In this document: positions 41,910 to 51,860 of the stretch, one piece after another
Layout of the letters: every line of letters begins with the position of its first letter
Position numbering within the stretch: the first letter of the stretch is position 1
Assembly (NCBI RefSeq): GCF_036227265.1
Contig: NZ_CP109446.1
Location: forward strand, 1,997,501 to 2,061,500
Length of the DNA stretch: 64,000 nucleotides
Direction: 5' to 3'
DNA from: Streptomyces sp. NBC_01476
GTDB lineage: Bacteria > Actinomycetota > Actinomycetes > Streptomycetales > Streptomycetaceae
Translations under genes and position numbers: made by a program
Notes under the pieces: generated by a model
What the model was told of the DNA's origin: nothing
Database searches by the model: none
The model's input: only the letters and a program-made list of their open reading frames with translations

Positions 41910-42665
41910 GTGCGGTTCGCGTTCGGGGTGTTGAGCGTCGTGCCGGTGCGGGTGGGGCAGTGGGACCGGGCGGCGGCGCGTGGGGGGATGGTGGCCGCGC
42001 CGGTCGTGGGTGCCGTGCTCGGGCTCGGGGCCGCCGTGGCCGGCGGGGTGCTCACCGCGGCCGGCGCAAGCGCGCTGCTCGCCGCCGTGGCAGCCGTCGC
42101 CGTGACCGCGGTGCTGACCCGAGGCCTGCACCTGGACGGGCTCGCCGACACCGCCGACGGCCTGGGCAGCGGAAAACCCGCCGAGGACGCGCTGCGGATC
42201 ATGAAGCAGTCCGACATCGGCCCCTTCGGCGTGGTCACCCTCGTCCTCGTGCTGCTCGGACAGGTGGGCGCCCTGACGGCGTGTTACGGGCACGGCTGGG
42301 TGTACGGCGGCACCGCCGCCGTGGTCGCGGCGGTGGCCGGACGTACCGCCATCACGCTGGCGTGCCGCGACGGCGTACCCCCCGCCCGCCCGGAGGGACT
42401 CGGCGCCGCGGTCGCCGGCGTGCTGCGCCCCCGTACCGCCTGCGGTGTCGCCGTGCTCTGCGGGGCGCTCGCCGTCGCCGTGACCGTGCCGTTCGGCGGG
42501 CTCACCTGGGTGCGGACCGCCGTCGCCTGGTCCTGCGCCCTGCTCGCCGCCGAGGCGCTGCTCCGCCGCTGCCGGCACCGCTTCGGCGGCGTGACCGGCG
42601 ACGTCTTCGGCGCGCTGTGCGAAACCTCGGTCACCACGGCCCTCCTCGTCCTGGCCTTGCGCTGA
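41910..42665 (+). CDS. cobS: Adenosylcobinamide-GDP ribazoletransferase
   Basis: 251 residues, polytopic membrane enzyme that joins adenosylcobinamide-GDP to alpha-ribazole, the last step of cobalamin assembly. Diagnostic segment LTRGLHLDGLADTADGLGSGKPAEDALRIMKQSDIGPFG with DxxAD metal-binding residues, then PEGLGAAVAG and TGDVFGALCETSVTTALL at the end. GTG at 41910 follows a long GGAGGAGAGGGGGG purine tract. Partner enzymes CobU and CobT are encoded 1-5 kb upstream. Confidence 0.96.
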   Translation: MRFAFGVLSVVPVRVGQWDRAAARGGMVAAPVVGAVLGLGAAVAGGVLTAAGASALLAAVAAVAVTAVLTRGLHLDGLADTADGLGSGKPAEDALRIMKQSDIGPFGVVTLVLVLLGQVGALTACYGHGWVYGGTAAVVAAVAGRTAITLACRDGVPPARPEGLGAAVAGVLRPRTACGVAVLCGALAVAVTVPFGGLTWVRTAVAWSCALLAAEALLRRCRHRFGGVTGDVFGALCETSVTTALLVLALR

Positions 42666-42813
42666 CCCGCCCGCACCCGGCGTACGCTCAGAAGGCCCTT
42701 CGGCCCCACGCACCCCCCTCCGCCCCGCTGAGGTGGCGCAATACGATGCCGGAGGCCGGGCCGGGCCACCCACCGGCCCTGACAGGACCTCGACGAATAG
42801 GACCTCATCCACC

Positions 42814-44322
42814 GTGACTGCACTGACACTCAGCACCTCCTCCGCCGCAGCGCTGCGTGCGGACGCCGTCGTCATCGGCGTGGCCAAGGGTCCCAAGGGC
42901 CCGCGACTGGCGCCGGGCGCCGAAGCGGTGGACTCCGCGTTCGACGGCAAGCTCACCGCCACGCTGGAGACCCTGGGTGCCGCGGGCGCCGAGGGCGAGG
43001 TCACCAAGCTGCCGTCCCCCGCCGGGGTGAAGGCGGCGGTCGTCGTCGCGGTCGGTCTCGGCGAGGCCCCGGAGGACGGCGAGCCCTTCGACGCCGAGGC
43101 GCTGCGCAAGGCCGCGGGTGTCGCGGCCCGCACGCTCGCCGGGTCGAAGAAGGCCGCGTTCGCGCTGCCCGCCACCGACGCCGTGTCCGTCGAAGCCGTC
43201 GGCACCGGCGCGCTGCTGGGCGCGTACGCGTTCACCGCCTATCAGGCGAAGGACGGCGGAAAGGCCCCGCTCGCCGAGGTCGCCATCACCGGCGCCAAGC
43301 CGCGCGACAAGGAGCACAAGGCCGCCGCCGAGCGCGCCACCGCGGTGGGCGTCGAGGTGAACCGGGCCCGCGACCTGATCAACACCCCCTCCAACGACCT
43401 GGACCCGAAGGCGTTCGCCGCCGCCGTGCAGGCGGCAGGCAAGGAGTTCGGCCTGAAGGTCGAGGTGCTCGACGAGAAGGCGCTCGCCAAGGGCGGCTAC
43501 GGCGGCATCATCGGCGTGGGCCGCGGCTCGGCGACCCCGCCCCGGCTGGTCCGGGTCGCGTACACGCACGCCAAGGCCACCCGCACCCTCGCCTTCGTCG
43601 GCAAGGGCATCACGTACGACTCGGGCGGCATCTCGCTGAAGCCGGCCGGCCACAACGAGACCATGAAGTGCGACATGAGCGGCGCCGCCGCGGTGTTCGC
43701 CGCGGTCGTGGCCGCCGCCAAGCTCGGCCTGGAGGTCAACATCACCGGCTGGCTCGCGCTCGCCGAGAACATGCCGGGCGGCAACGCCACCCGCCCCGGT
43801 GACGTGCTGAAGATGTACAGCGGCAAGACCGTCGAGGTGCTGAACACCGACGCCGAGGGCCGCCTGGTGCTGGGCGACGCGCTGGCCCGCGCCTCGGAGG
43901 AGCACCCGGACGCGATCGTGGACGTCGCGACGCTGACCGGCGCGATGGTCCTGGCGCTGGGCGAGGGCCGGTTCGGCATCATGTCGAACAACGACGACTT
44001 CCGCACCGCCATCCACACCACCGCGCTGGCCGCGGGCGAGGACTCCTGGCCGATGCCGCTGCCGCCGGCCCTGCGCAAGACCTTTGACTCCCCCACCGCG
44101 GACATCGCCAACATGGGGGTGCGGATGGGCGGCGGTCTGATCGCCGGGCTGTTCCTGAAGGAGTTCGTCGGCGAGGGCATCACCTGGGCGCACCTGGACA
44201 TCGCCGGTCCCGCCTTCCACGAGGGTGCCCCGTTCGGCTACACCCCGAAGGGCGGCACCGGCGCCGCGGTCCGCACCCTGGTGAGCCTGGCGGGTCAGGC
44301 GGCGGACGGGAACCTGCTCTGA
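42814..44322 (+). CDS. pepA: Leucyl aminopeptidase (M17)
   Basis: 502 residues. The C-terminal M17 catalytic domain shows VGKGITYDSGGISLKP (metal-binding Lys and Asp), the signature NTDAEGRLVLGDAL (from residue 344), and GGGLIAGLFLKEFV. The first 170 residues are the usual N-terminal regulatory domain. It removes N-terminal residues from peptides using two zinc or manganese ions. GTG at 42814 is preceded by AGGA at a long distance. It keeps the mycobacterial position beside cobS and the E2 gene. Confidence 0.96.
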   Translation: MTALTLSTSSAAALRADAVVIGVAKGPKGPRLAPGAEAVDSAFDGKLTATLETLGAAGAEGEVTKLPSPAGVKAAVVVAVGLGEAPEDGEPFDAEALRKAAGVAARTLAGSKKAAFALPATDAVSVEAVGTGALLGAYAFTAYQAKDGGKAPLAEVAITGAKPRDKEHKAAAERATAVGVEVNRARDLINTPSNDLDPKAFAAAVQAAGKEFGLKVEVLDEKALAKGGYGGIIGVGRGSATPPRLVRVAYTHAKATRTLAFVGKGITYDSGGISLKPAGHNETMKCDMSGAAAVFAAVVAAAKLGLEVNITGWLALAENMPGGNATRPGDVLKMYSGKTVEVLNTDAEGRLVLGDALARASEEHPDAIVDVATLTGAMVLALGEGRFGIMSNNDDFRTAIHTTALAAGEDSWPMPLPPALRKTFDSPTADIANMGVRMGGGLIAGLFLKEFVGEGITWAHLDIAGPAFHEGAPFGYTPKGGTGAAVRTLVSLAGQAADGNLL

Positions 44323-44452
44323 TCGGGTGAGAATCCGGTGAGACACTGGTGAGATCGGTCACGTACGGCCCCGGACGACATGCCCGGGGCCGTATCGCGT
44401 GTTCCCAGTGCTGGGGCCGGTGGCCCGTCGGCCCCCGAGAAGTGCGAAGATG

Positions 44453-44486
44453 TTGTCTCGGCACGACAGGGCCCCCTTTGAGACAA
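44453..44486 (+). promoter_or_regulatory. Inverted repeat upstream of lpdA
   Basis: Arms TTGTCTC (44453-44459) and GAGACAA (44480-44486) are perfect, 20 bp apart, 73 bp before the lpdA GTG. It may be an operator. The regulator is unknown. Confidence 0.5.
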
Positions 44487-44558
44487 AGCGGCCGAACCAA
44501 AGCCGCCGCCCGGTCATGGTGGACCGGCTCCGGCGTACCCATGCATGGAGGACGTGAC

Positions 44559-45947
44559 GTGGCGAACGACGCCAGCACTGTTTTCGACCTAGTGATCCTT
44601 GGCGGTGGCAGCGGAGGTTACGCGGCCGCCCTGCGTGCCGCGCAGCTGGGACTGGACGTCGCCCTGATCGAGAAGAACAAGCTCGGGGGCACCTGTCTGC
44701 ACCAGGGATGCATTCCCACCAAGGCGCTTCTGCACGCCGGTGAGATTGCCGACCAGGCTCGCGAGAGCGAGCAGTTCGGCGTGAAGGCCACCTTCGAGGG
44801 CATCGACATCGCGGCCGTCCACAAGTACAAGGACGACGTGGTCTCGGGCCTCTACAAGGGCCTGCAGGGCCTGGTGGCCTCGCGCAAGGTGACGTACATC
44901 GAGGGTGAGGGGCGGCTCTCCTCGCCCACCTCGGTCGACGTGAACGGCCAGCGGATCGAGGGCCGGCACGTGGTGCTGGCCACCGGGTCCGTACCGCGCT
45001 CGCTGCCGGGTCTGACCATCGACGGCAACCGCATCATCTCCTCCGACCACGCCCTGGTCCTGGACCGGGTGCCGAAGTCGGCGATCATCCTGGGCGGCGG
45101 CGTCATCGGCGTCGAGTTCGCCTCGGCGTGGAAGTCCTTCGGCACCGACGTGACCATCGTCGAGGGCCTGCCCCACCTGGTGCCGGTCGAGGACGAGAAC
45201 AGCTCGAAGCTGCTGGAGCGCGCGTTCCGCAAGCGCGGCATCAAGTTCAACCTCGGCACTTTCTTCCAGAGCGCGGAGTACACCGCGGACGGCGTGCGGG
45301 TGACGCTGGCGGACGGCAAGACCTTCGAAGCGGAGGTGCTGCTGGTCGCGATCGGCCGCGGCCCGGTCTCGCAGAACCTGGGGTACGAGGAGCAGGGCGT
45401 CGCGACGGACCGCGGTTACGTCCTGGTGGACGAGTACATGCGCACCAACGTGCCGACCATCTCGGCCGTCGGCGACCTCGTCCCCACCCTCCAGCTCGCG
45501 CACGTCGGCTTCGCCGAGGGCATCCTCGTCGCGGAGCGCGTCGCGGGGCTGAAAACCGTGCCGATCGACTACGACGGGGTGCCGCGGGTGACGTACTGCC
45601 ACCCCGAGGTCGCCTCCATGGGCATCACCGAGGCCAAGGCCAAGGAACTGTACGGTGCCGACAAGGTCGTCACCCTCAAGTACAACCTGGCGGGCAACGG
45701 CAAGAGCAAGATCCTCAAGACCTCGGGCGAGGTCAAGCTCGTCCAGGTCCGCGACGGTGCCGTGGTCGGCATCCACATGGTCGGTGACCGGATGGGTGAG
45801 CAGGTCGGTGAAGCCCAGCTGATCTACAACTGGGAGGCGCTGCCCGCCGAGGTCGCCCAGCTGATCCACGCCCACCCGACGCAGAGCGAAGCGCTCGGCG
45901 AGGCCCACCTGGCCCTCGCGGGCAAGCCGCTGCACTCGCACGACTGA
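44559..45947 (+). CDS. lpdA: Dihydrolipoyl dehydrogenase (E3)
   Basis: 462 residues. FAD-binding GGGSGGYAAALRAAQ (15-29), redox disulfide C46 and C51 (GGTCLHQGCIPTK), NAD-binding ILGGGVIGVEFAS and the C-terminal His-Glu pair in HAHPTQSEALGEA. It reoxidises dihydrolipoyl groups of the E2 encoded 52 bp downstream. GTG at 44559 follows GGAGG at 7 nt; longer in-frame readings are unlikely. E3, E2, a GntR-type regulator and E1 follow in order. Confidence 0.97.
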   Translation: MANDASTVFDLVILGGGSGGYAAALRAAQLGLDVALIEKNKLGGTCLHQGCIPTKALLHAGEIADQARESEQFGVKATFEGIDIAAVHKYKDDVVSGLYKGLQGLVASRKVTYIEGEGRLSSPTSVDVNGQRIEGRHVVLATGSVPRSLPGLTIDGNRIISSDHALVLDRVPKSAIILGGGVIGVEFASAWKSFGTDVTIVEGLPHLVPVEDENSSKLLERAFRKRGIKFNLGTFFQSAEYTADGVRVTLADGKTFEAEVLLVAIGRGPVSQNLGYEEQGVATDRGYVLVDEYMRTNVPTISAVGDLVPTLQLAHVGFAEGILVAERVAGLKTVPIDYDGVPRVTYCHPEVASMGITEAKAKELYGADKVVTLKYNLAGNGKSKILKTSGEVKLVQVRDGAVVGIHMVGDRMGEQVGEAQLIYNWEALPAEVAQLIHAHPTQSEALGEAHLALAGKPLHSHD

Positions 45948-45999
45948 CCCTCATCCACGCCACCCCATCCGTACAGATCCGTGAGGAGCAACCGCAACC

Positions 46000-47841
46000 A
46001 TGGCGGTTTCCGTAACCCTGCCGGCGCTCGGTGAGAGCGTGACCGAGGGCACCGTCACCCGCTGGCTGAAGGCCGAGGGTGAGCGCGTCGAGGCCGACGA
46101 GCCGCTGCTCGAGGTCTCGACCGACAAGGTCGACACCGAGATCCCCTCCCCCGCGTCGGGTGTGCTCGCGTCCATCAAGGTCGCCGAGGACGAGACGGTC
46201 GAGGTCGGCGCCGAGCTGGCCGTCATCGACGACGGCACCGGTGCCCCCGCGCCCGCTCCCGCCCCGGCCGCCGAGCCGCAGCCGGAGCCGGAGCCCGCCC
46301 CGGTGGCGCCGCAGGCCACCCCGTCCACCGAGGTCCAGACCCCGGCGCCCGCACCGACGGCCGAAGCGGCCAACGGCGGCGGCAGCCCGGCCGGCACCGA
46401 TGTCACGCTGCCGGCCCTCGGTGAGAGCGTCACCGAGGGCACCGTCACCCGCTGGCTGAAGCAGGTCGGCGAGAGCGTCGAGGCCGACGAGCCGCTGCTC
46501 GAGGTCTCGACCGACAAGGTCGACACCGAGATCCCCTCGCCCGTGTCGGGCACCCTGCTGCAGATCCTGGTCCAGGAGGACGAGACGGCCGAGGTCGGTG
46601 CGCGCCTCGCGGTGGTCGGCGCGGCCGGTGCCGCCCCGGCGCCCGCTCCGGCGCCCGCCGCACCTGCTCCCGCTCCGGCGGCTCCTGCCCCGGCGCCCGC
46701 GCCCGCCCCGGCTCCGGCGCCCGCTGCTCCGGCCCCCGCGCCGGCCGCAGCCGCTCCCGCCCCCGCCCCGGCTCCTGCCCCGCAGGCTCCTGCCCCGCAG
46801 GCTCCGGCCGCCCCGGCCCCGGCCCCGCAGCCGCAGGCCCCCGTGGCCCCGGCCGCTCCGGCGCCCGCGCCGGCCCAGCAGGCTCCGGCCGCCCCCGCGC
46901 CGGCTCCCGCCGGTGCCGGTGACGACGGCGCCTACGTCACCCCGCTGGTCCGCAAGCTCGCCGCCGAGAACGGGGTGAACCTCGGCTCGCTGCGCGGCAG
47001 CGGCGTCGGCGGGCGCATCCGCAAGCAGGACGTGCTCGCCGCGGCCGAGGCCGCGAAGGCCGCCGCCGCACCCGCGGCTGCCGCACCGGCCAAGCAGAAG
47101 ACCGCACTGGTGCCCTCGCCGCTGCGTGGCCAGACCGTCAAGATGACCCGGATGCGCAAGGTCATCGGCGACAACATGATGAAGGCCCTGCACTCGCAGG
47201 CGCAGCTGACCAGCGTGGTCGAGGTCGACGTCACGCGGATCATCCGGCTGCGGAACCAGGCCAAGGAGGCCTTCGCCGCCCGTGAGGGCGTGAAGCTGTC
47301 CCCGATGCCGTTCTTCGTCAAGGCCGCCGCCCAGGCGCTCAAGGCGCACCCGGTGATCAACGCCCGGATCAACGAGGACGAGGGCACGATCACCTACTTC
47401 GACACCGAGAACATCGGTATCGCGGTGGACTCCGAGAAGGGCCTGATGACCCCGGTCATCAAGGGCGCCGGCGACCTGAACATCGCCGGTATCGCCAAGA
47501 AGACCGCCGAACTGGCGGCCAACGTCCGGGCCAGCAAGATCACCCCGGACGATCTGGCGGGTGCCACCTTCACGATCAGCAACACCGGTTCGCGCGGCGC
47601 GCTCTTCGACACGGTCATCGTGCCGCCGAACCAGGCCGCGATCCTGGGCATCGGCGCGACCGTCAAGCGCCCGGTGGTCATCGAGACCCCCGAGGGCACG
47701 GTCATCGGCGTCCGGGACATGACGTACCTGGCGCTCTCCTACGACCACCGGCTGGTGGACGGTGCCGACGCGGCCCGTTACCTGACCGCGGTCAAGGAGA
47801 TCCTGGAAGCGGGCGAGTTCGAGGTCGAACTGGGCCTGTAA
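46000..47841 (+). CDS. sucB: Dihydrolipoamide acyltransferase (E2) with two lipoyl domains
   Basis: 613 residues. Two nearly identical lipoyl domains carry lipoyl lysines K43 and K173, each in [14 protein letters not shown] long Ala-Pro linker (about 210-300) leads to a peripheral subunit-binding domain ([31 protein letters not shown], about 305-345) and the catalytic domain ending [17 protein letters not shown]. In actinobacteria one such E2 may serve both pyruvate and 2-oxoglutarate dehydrogenases; the nearby aceE favours at least the former. Ribosome site GAGGAG before ATG 46000. Confidence 0.96.
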   Translation: MAVSVTLPALGESVTEGTVTRWLKAEGERVEADEPLLEVSTDKVDTEIPSPASGVLASIKVAEDETVEVGAELAVIDDGTGAPAPAPAPAAEPQPEPEPAPVAPQATPSTEVQTPAPAPTAEAANGGGSPAGTDVTLPALGESVTEGTVTRWLKQVGESVEADEPLLEVSTDKVDTEIPSPVSGTLLQILVQEDETAEVGARLAVVGAAGAAPAPAPAPAAPAPAPAAPAPAPAPAPAPAPAAPAPAPAAAAPAPAPAPAPQAPAPQAPAAPAPAPQPQAPVAPAAPAPAPAQQAPAAPAPAPAGAGDDGAYVTPLVRKLAAENGVNLGSLRGSGVGGRIRKQDVLAAAEAAKAAAAPAAAAPAKQKTALVPSPLRGQTVKMTRMRKVIGDNMMKALHSQAQLTSVVEVDVTRIIRLRNQAKEAFAAREGVKLSPMPFFVKAAAQALKAHPVINARINEDEGTITYFDTENIGIAVDSEKGLMTPVIKGAGDLNIAGIAKKTAELAANVRASKITPDDLAGATFTISNTGSRGALFDTVIVPPNQAAILGIGATVKRPVVIETPEGTVIGVRDMTYLALSYDHRLVDGADAARYLTAVKEILEAGEFEVELGL

Positions 47842-47855
47842 GGCGTCTGCCCCTC

Positions 47856-47889
47856 GGCGCCCCCGTCCCGGCCCCGGGACGGGGGCGCC
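47856..47889 (+). terminator. Terminator after the E2 gene
   Basis: 14-bp perfect stem starting ggcgcccccgtccc, extendable by two pairs, 15 nt past the stop, so lpdA-sucB end here and the GntR gene has its own promoter. Confidence 0.85.
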
Positions 47890-47996
47890 GTCGTCCTCGT
47901 GGCGGGTCCGCCGCTCGACACCCGCGGTACGGGTGGAGGCACGGTTGCCTCCTGGTCGTATCGTCTATGCCACGCCCACCGGAAGGAGCGCACTCG

Positions 47997-48638
47997 ATGG
48001 TCGCTGCCGCCGAGACCCGGCACCTGGTCGTGCACAGCCTGCGCGAGCAGATCCGCGAACACATCCTCGAAGGGATCGTCAGCGGACGCTGGCAGCCCGG
48101 CGAGCGGATCGTGGAGCGCAAGGTCGCGGTGGAACTCCAGGTCAGCCAGACGCCGGTACGCGAGGCGCTGCGCGAGCTGGAGACGCTGCGGCTGATCGAG
48201 TCGGCGCCGAACAAGGGGGTGCGGGTCCGCAACCTCACGGCTGCCGACCTCAAGGAGAGCTATCCGGTGCGGGCCGGTCTGGAGATGGTGGCGGCCGAGC
48301 TGGCGGCCGGCGCGCTGGCCGCGGACCCGACCGCCCTGGAACGGGAGGTCGCCGCGCTCCGGGCGGCGGACGCGGGGCGTGACGACGAGGCGCAGGTACG
48401 GCACACGGTCGCGTTCCACCATGAGCTGGTGCGGGCGGCGGGGAACGCGGTGCTGCTCCACGCGTGGGAGTCGCTGGGGATCGAGGTGTGGACGACGCTC
48501 TCCATTCGCTGGCTCAGCCCGGCACGGCGGGCGTACGCGGCGGAGCACCAGGAGATCGTCGACGCGTTTCTCCGTCACGACCCGGACATTTCTTCCCTCA
48601 TCAAGTCCCACGTCCTCAGCTGCGCCCCCCAAGTCTGA
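47997..48638 (+). CDS. GntR-family regulator, FCD (FadR-type) domain
   Basis: 213 residues. Winged helix at about 10-75 (EQIREHILEGIVSGRWQPGERIVERKVAVELQVSQTPVREALRELE, NKGVRVRNL) and an all-helical FCD effector domain (about 80-205) with histidines (VRHTVAFHHELVRAAG and AEHQEIVDAF) that may bind a metal and a carboxylate ligand. Set between E2 and aceE, it is a natural candidate to control the pyruvate dehydrogenase genes, as PdhR does in enterics. ATG at 47997 follows AAGGAG at 9 nt. Confidence 0.93.
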   Translation: MVAAAETRHLVVHSLREQIREHILEGIVSGRWQPGERIVERKVAVELQVSQTPVREALRELETLRLIESAPNKGVRVRNLTAADLKESYPVRAGLEMVAAELAAGALAADPTALEREVAALRAADAGRDDEAQVRHTVAFHHELVRAAGNAVLLHAWESLGIEVWTTLSIRWLSPARRAYAAEHQEIVDAFLRHDPDISSLIKSHVLSCAPQV

Positions 48639-48711
48639 CGGCGCCCTCGCGCCGACCGGCGCCCTACCGCGGTGCGGACCTAAGCGGTGCCCTTGCGGGC
48701 GGCGGCACCCC

Positions 48712-48841
48712 CCAGGGGCGCGGGGAACTGCGCGACCGGCCACGACGGCGCCGCACTCCGTCACCGGCCCAAAGGGGCAGTCGCTGTCGTTTCCGGACCA
48801 CCGGCCGGTGGCCGGTTGCTCGCGCAGTTCCTCGCGCCCCT
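48712..48841. repeat. Dispersed palindromic repeat, copy C
   Basis: Left arm caggggcgcggggaactgcg and right arm cgcgcagttcctcgcgcccc are reverse complements apart from one base, around a ~85-bp centre with conserved blocks such as caccggcccaaaggggcag. It fills part of the 497-bp gap 48639-49135, which otherwise holds only the aceE promoter and shows no supported gene. Confidence 0.85.
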
Positions 48842-49021
48842 GAAAAGCAACCGCCGCCCGCAAGGGCACCCGCCCGGTAGGGCACCCGCAGGGGACGGCA
48901 CCGCATCAGGCAGGGCACCCCGCAGGGGCGGGCCGTCGTTTCGAAGGCCGCACCGTTTTGACACCCGGTGCCCTAAAGAATGGCACCCCGTGCCGACTTA
49001 CGATTCGCACCCCACTCCCCA

Positions 49022-49051
49022 TTGATCGATCATCGATCGGCGTCGTACAGT
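49022..49051 (+). promoter_or_regulatory. aceE promoter with 15-bp palindrome
   Basis: -35 TTGATC (49022-49027) and -10 TACAGT (49046-49051), 18 bp apart. The perfect palindrome GATCGAT-C-ATCGATC (49024-49038) overlaps the -35, so a repressor there would block RNA polymerase. About 85 nt of leader precede the aceE ATG. Confidence 0.65.
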
Positions 49052-49135
49052 CGAAGCACGGAGGGGCGAGCCCTGTCATGCCGACCCAAGAACTCGCACT
49101 CTCCACCCCTCCCTCCGTTCGGAAGGCGGCACCCC

Positions 49136-51826
49136 ATGCCCGACGACGACGTACGCCGAACCCGGCCGAGTCAGCTGGACCAGATCCCGGACCGCGATCC
49201 GGAGGAGACCGCCGAGTGGCGTGCCTCCCTCGCGGCCGTCACCAAGGCCGCCGGCCCGCACCGGGCCGCGTACCTGATGAGCCGCACCCTGGAGAGCGCG
49301 GCGGACACGGGCACCGGCGTCCCAGCACTGCCCACCCTGCTGGAAACGCCGTACATCAACACCATCCCCACCGCCGCAGAACCCGCCTACCCGGGTGACG
49401 AGGCACTGGAAGCCCGGATCACCGCCTGGAACCGGTGGAACGCCGCCGCCATGGTGACCCGCGGCAGCAAGCTCGGCCTGGGCGGCCACATCGCCACCTT
49501 CGCCTCGGCGGCCTGGCTCTACGAGACCGGCTTCCAGCACTTCTTCCGCGGCAAGGAAGGCGGCTCCGGCGACCAGCTCTATCTGCAGGGCCACGCCTCC
49601 CCCGGCATATACGCCCGCGCCTTCCTCGACGGACGCCTCTCCGAGGCGCAGCTGGACCGCTTCCGCCAGGAGGCCGGCGGCGACGGCCTGCCCTCGTACC
49701 CGCACCCCCGGCGGCTGCCGTGGCTGTGGGAGTTCCCGACCGTCTCCATGGGCCTCGGCCCGCTCTCCGCGATCTACCAGGCCCGCTTCAACCGCTACCT
49801 GGAGCACCGCGGCATCAAGGACACCTCGGACTCCCACGTGTGGGCGTTCCTCGGTGACGGCGAGATGGACGAGCCGGAGTCGACCGCCGCCCTGGCGCTG
49901 GCCGGCCGCGAGGGCCTGGACAACCTGACCTTCGTCATCAACTGCAACCTGCAGCGGCTCGACGGCCCGGTCCGCCCCAACTTCAAGATCGTGCAGGAGC
50001 TGGAGGCGCAGTTCCGCGCCGCCGGCTGGAACGTGGTCAAGGCGCTGTGGGGCGCCGCCTGGGACGAGGTGCTGGCGCAGGACTTCGACGGCTCGCTGCT
50101 CAAGCGGCTCGGCGAGGTCCCCGACGCGCAGTTCCAGACGTACGCCACCCGCGACGCCGCCTATGTGCGCGAGCACTTCTTCGGCGCGGACCAGGCGCTC
50201 CGCACGATCGGCGCCGGGCTCAGCGACGCCAAGGTGCTGGAGCTCTTCCAGACCTCCCGGGCCGGGCACGAGCCGCGCAAGGTGTACGCGGCCTACCGCG
50301 CCGCCGTGGAGCACAAGGGCTCCCCGACGGTGATCCTCGCGCAGACGGTGAAGGGCTACACGCTCGGCGCCGGCTTCGAGTCCCGCAACGCCAACCACCA
50401 GATGAAGAAGCTCACCGGCGCGCAGTTCCGCACCATGCGCGACCTGCTGGAGCTGCCCATCCCGGACAGCGCGCTCGCGGCGGACCTGGTCCCGTACTGG
50501 CACCCCGGTGAGAACTCCCCCGAGATGCGCTACCTGCGGGAGCGGCGTGCCGCGCTCGGCGGCCCGGCCCCCGCCCGCAAGGTGGTCGCCAAACCGCTGC
50601 CGATGCCCGCGGACAAGCCGTTCAAGGCGCTGGAGCAGGGGTCCGGCAGCCAGGAGATCGCCACCACCATGGCGTTCGTCCGGCTGGTCAAGGACCTGAT
50701 GCGGGAGAAGGAGACCGGCCGCCGCTGGGTGCCGGTGGTGCCCGACGAGGCCCGTACCTTCGGCATGGAGTCGCTCTTCCCGTCGGCGGGGCTGTACTCG
50801 CCCAAGGGGCAGACGTACGACCCGGTCGACCGCGACCAGCTGCTGTACTACAAGGAGTCGAAGGACGGCCAGATCCTCAACGAGGGGATCACCGAGGCCG
50901 GTTCGCTCGCCGACTTCACCGCGGCGGCCACCGCGTACGCCACCCACGGCGAACCGATGATCCCGTTCTACATCTTCTACTCGATGTTCGGGTTCCAGCG
51001 GACCGCCGACCAGTTCTGGGCGCTCGCCGACCAGCTGGGCCGGGGCTTCGTGGTCGGCGCCACGGCCGGCCGCACCACGATGACCGGCGAGGGCCTCCAG
51101 CACGCGGACGGCCACTCGCACCTGATCGCCTCCACCAACCCGGCGGCGGTCTCCTACGACCCGGCGTTCGCCTACGAGGTCGCGGTGATCGTCCGGGAGG
51201 GCCTGCGGCGGATGTACGGCCCGCAGGCCGAGGACGTCTTCTACTACCTGACGGTCTACAACGAGCCGAAGGTCCAGCCGGCCATGCCGGCGGGTGTCGA
51301 GGAGGGCATCCTCAAGGGCCTGTACCGCTATCAGCGGGCCGAGGACGCGGCCCAGGTCAAGCAGGACGCGCCCCGGGCGCAGCTGCTGGCCTCCGGCACC
51401 GCCATCCACTGGGCGCTGGAGACCCAGAAGCTGCTCGCCGAGGAGTGGGGAGTGGCCGCCGACGTGTGGTCCGCGCCGTCCTGGACCGAGCTGCGCCGTG
51501 ACGCGCTGGAGTGCGACGCGGCCCGGCTGCACGGCGAGGAGCGGGTGCCGTACGTGACCCGCGCGCTGGCCGGCGCGCCCGGTCCTGTGGTCGCGTTCAG
51601 CGACTGGATGCGGGCGGTGCCCGACCAGATCGCACCGTGGGTCGAGCAGGACTGGACCTCGGTGGGCACCGACGGCTTCGGCCTGTCGGACACCCGGGAG
51701 GCGGCCCGCCGCCACTTCGGGGTCGACCCGCAGTCGCTGGTGGTGCAGACGCTCGCGGCGCTGGCCCGGCGCGGGGACATCAAGCCGGAGACGGTCAAGG
51801 AGGCCGCCGAGCGGTACGGCCTCTAG
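49136..51826 (+). CDS. aceE: Pyruvate dehydrogenase E1 component (homodimeric type)
   Basis: 896 residues. Decarboxylates pyruvate with thiamine diphosphate and acetylates E2. The ThDP motif begins GDGEMDEPESTAALALAG (residue 240) and ends NLTFVINCNLQRLDGPVRPN. Later segments SIPDS/YWHPGENSPEMRYLRERR and FGFQRTADQFWALADQ are typical of AceE. ATG at 49136 (MPDDDVRRTRPSQLDQIPDRDPEETAEW) follows GGAAGG; an open frame runs further upstream but lacks family sequence. The homodimeric E1 with this E2 and E3 is the usual actinobacterial arrangement. Confidence 0.97.
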   Translation: MPDDDVRRTRPSQLDQIPDRDPEETAEWRASLAAVTKAAGPHRAAYLMSRTLESAADTGTGVPALPTLLETPYINTIPTAAEPAYPGDEALEARITAWNRWNAAAMVTRGSKLGLGGHIATFASAAWLYETGFQHFFRGKEGGSGDQLYLQGHASPGIYARAFLDGRLSEAQLDRFRQEAGGDGLPSYPHPRRLPWLWEFPTVSMGLGPLSAIYQARFNRYLEHRGIKDTSDSHVWAFLGDGEMDEPESTAALALAGREGLDNLTFVINCNLQRLDGPVRPNFKIVQELEAQFRAAGWNVVKALWGAAWDEVLAQDFDGSLLKRLGEVPDAQFQTYATRDAAYVREHFFGADQALRTIGAGLSDAKVLELFQTSRAGHEPRKVYAAYRAAVEHKGSPTVILAQTVKGYTLGAGFESRNANHQMKKLTGAQFRTMRDLLELPIPDSALAADLVPYWHPGENSPEMRYLRERRAALGGPAPARKVVAKPLPMPADKPFKALEQGSGSQEIATTMAFVRLVKDLMREKETGRRWVPVVPDEARTFGMESLFPSAGLYSPKGQTYDPVDRDQLLYYKESKDGQILNEGITEAGSLADFTAAATAYATHGEPMIPFYIFYSMFGFQRTADQFWALADQLGRGFVVGATAGRTTMTGEGLQHADGHSHLIASTNPAAVSYDPAFAYEVAVIVREGLRRMYGPQAEDVFYYLTVYNEPKVQPAMPAGVEEGILKGLYRYQRAEDAAQVKQDAPRAQLLASGTAIHWALETQKLLAEEWGVAADVWSAPSWTELRRDALECDAARLHGEERVPYVTRALAGAPGPVVAFSDWMRAVPDQIAPWVEQDWTSVGTDGFGLSDTREAARRHFGVDPQSLVVQTLAALARRGDIKPETVKEAAERYGL

Positions 51827-51860
51827 GGCCGGGCCCGCGCGGACGCGGCGAGCGTCCGTG

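Noticed and set aside
45733..47748. Long minus-strand open frame opposite lpdA/sucB
   Set aside because: Gly/Arg/Ser-rich shadow of the Ala-Pro linker and lipoyl domains of the E2 gene.
48687..49025. ORFs across the intergenic repeat
   Set aside because: They translate the palindromic repeat itself, and similar frames recur in the other copies with frameshifts.
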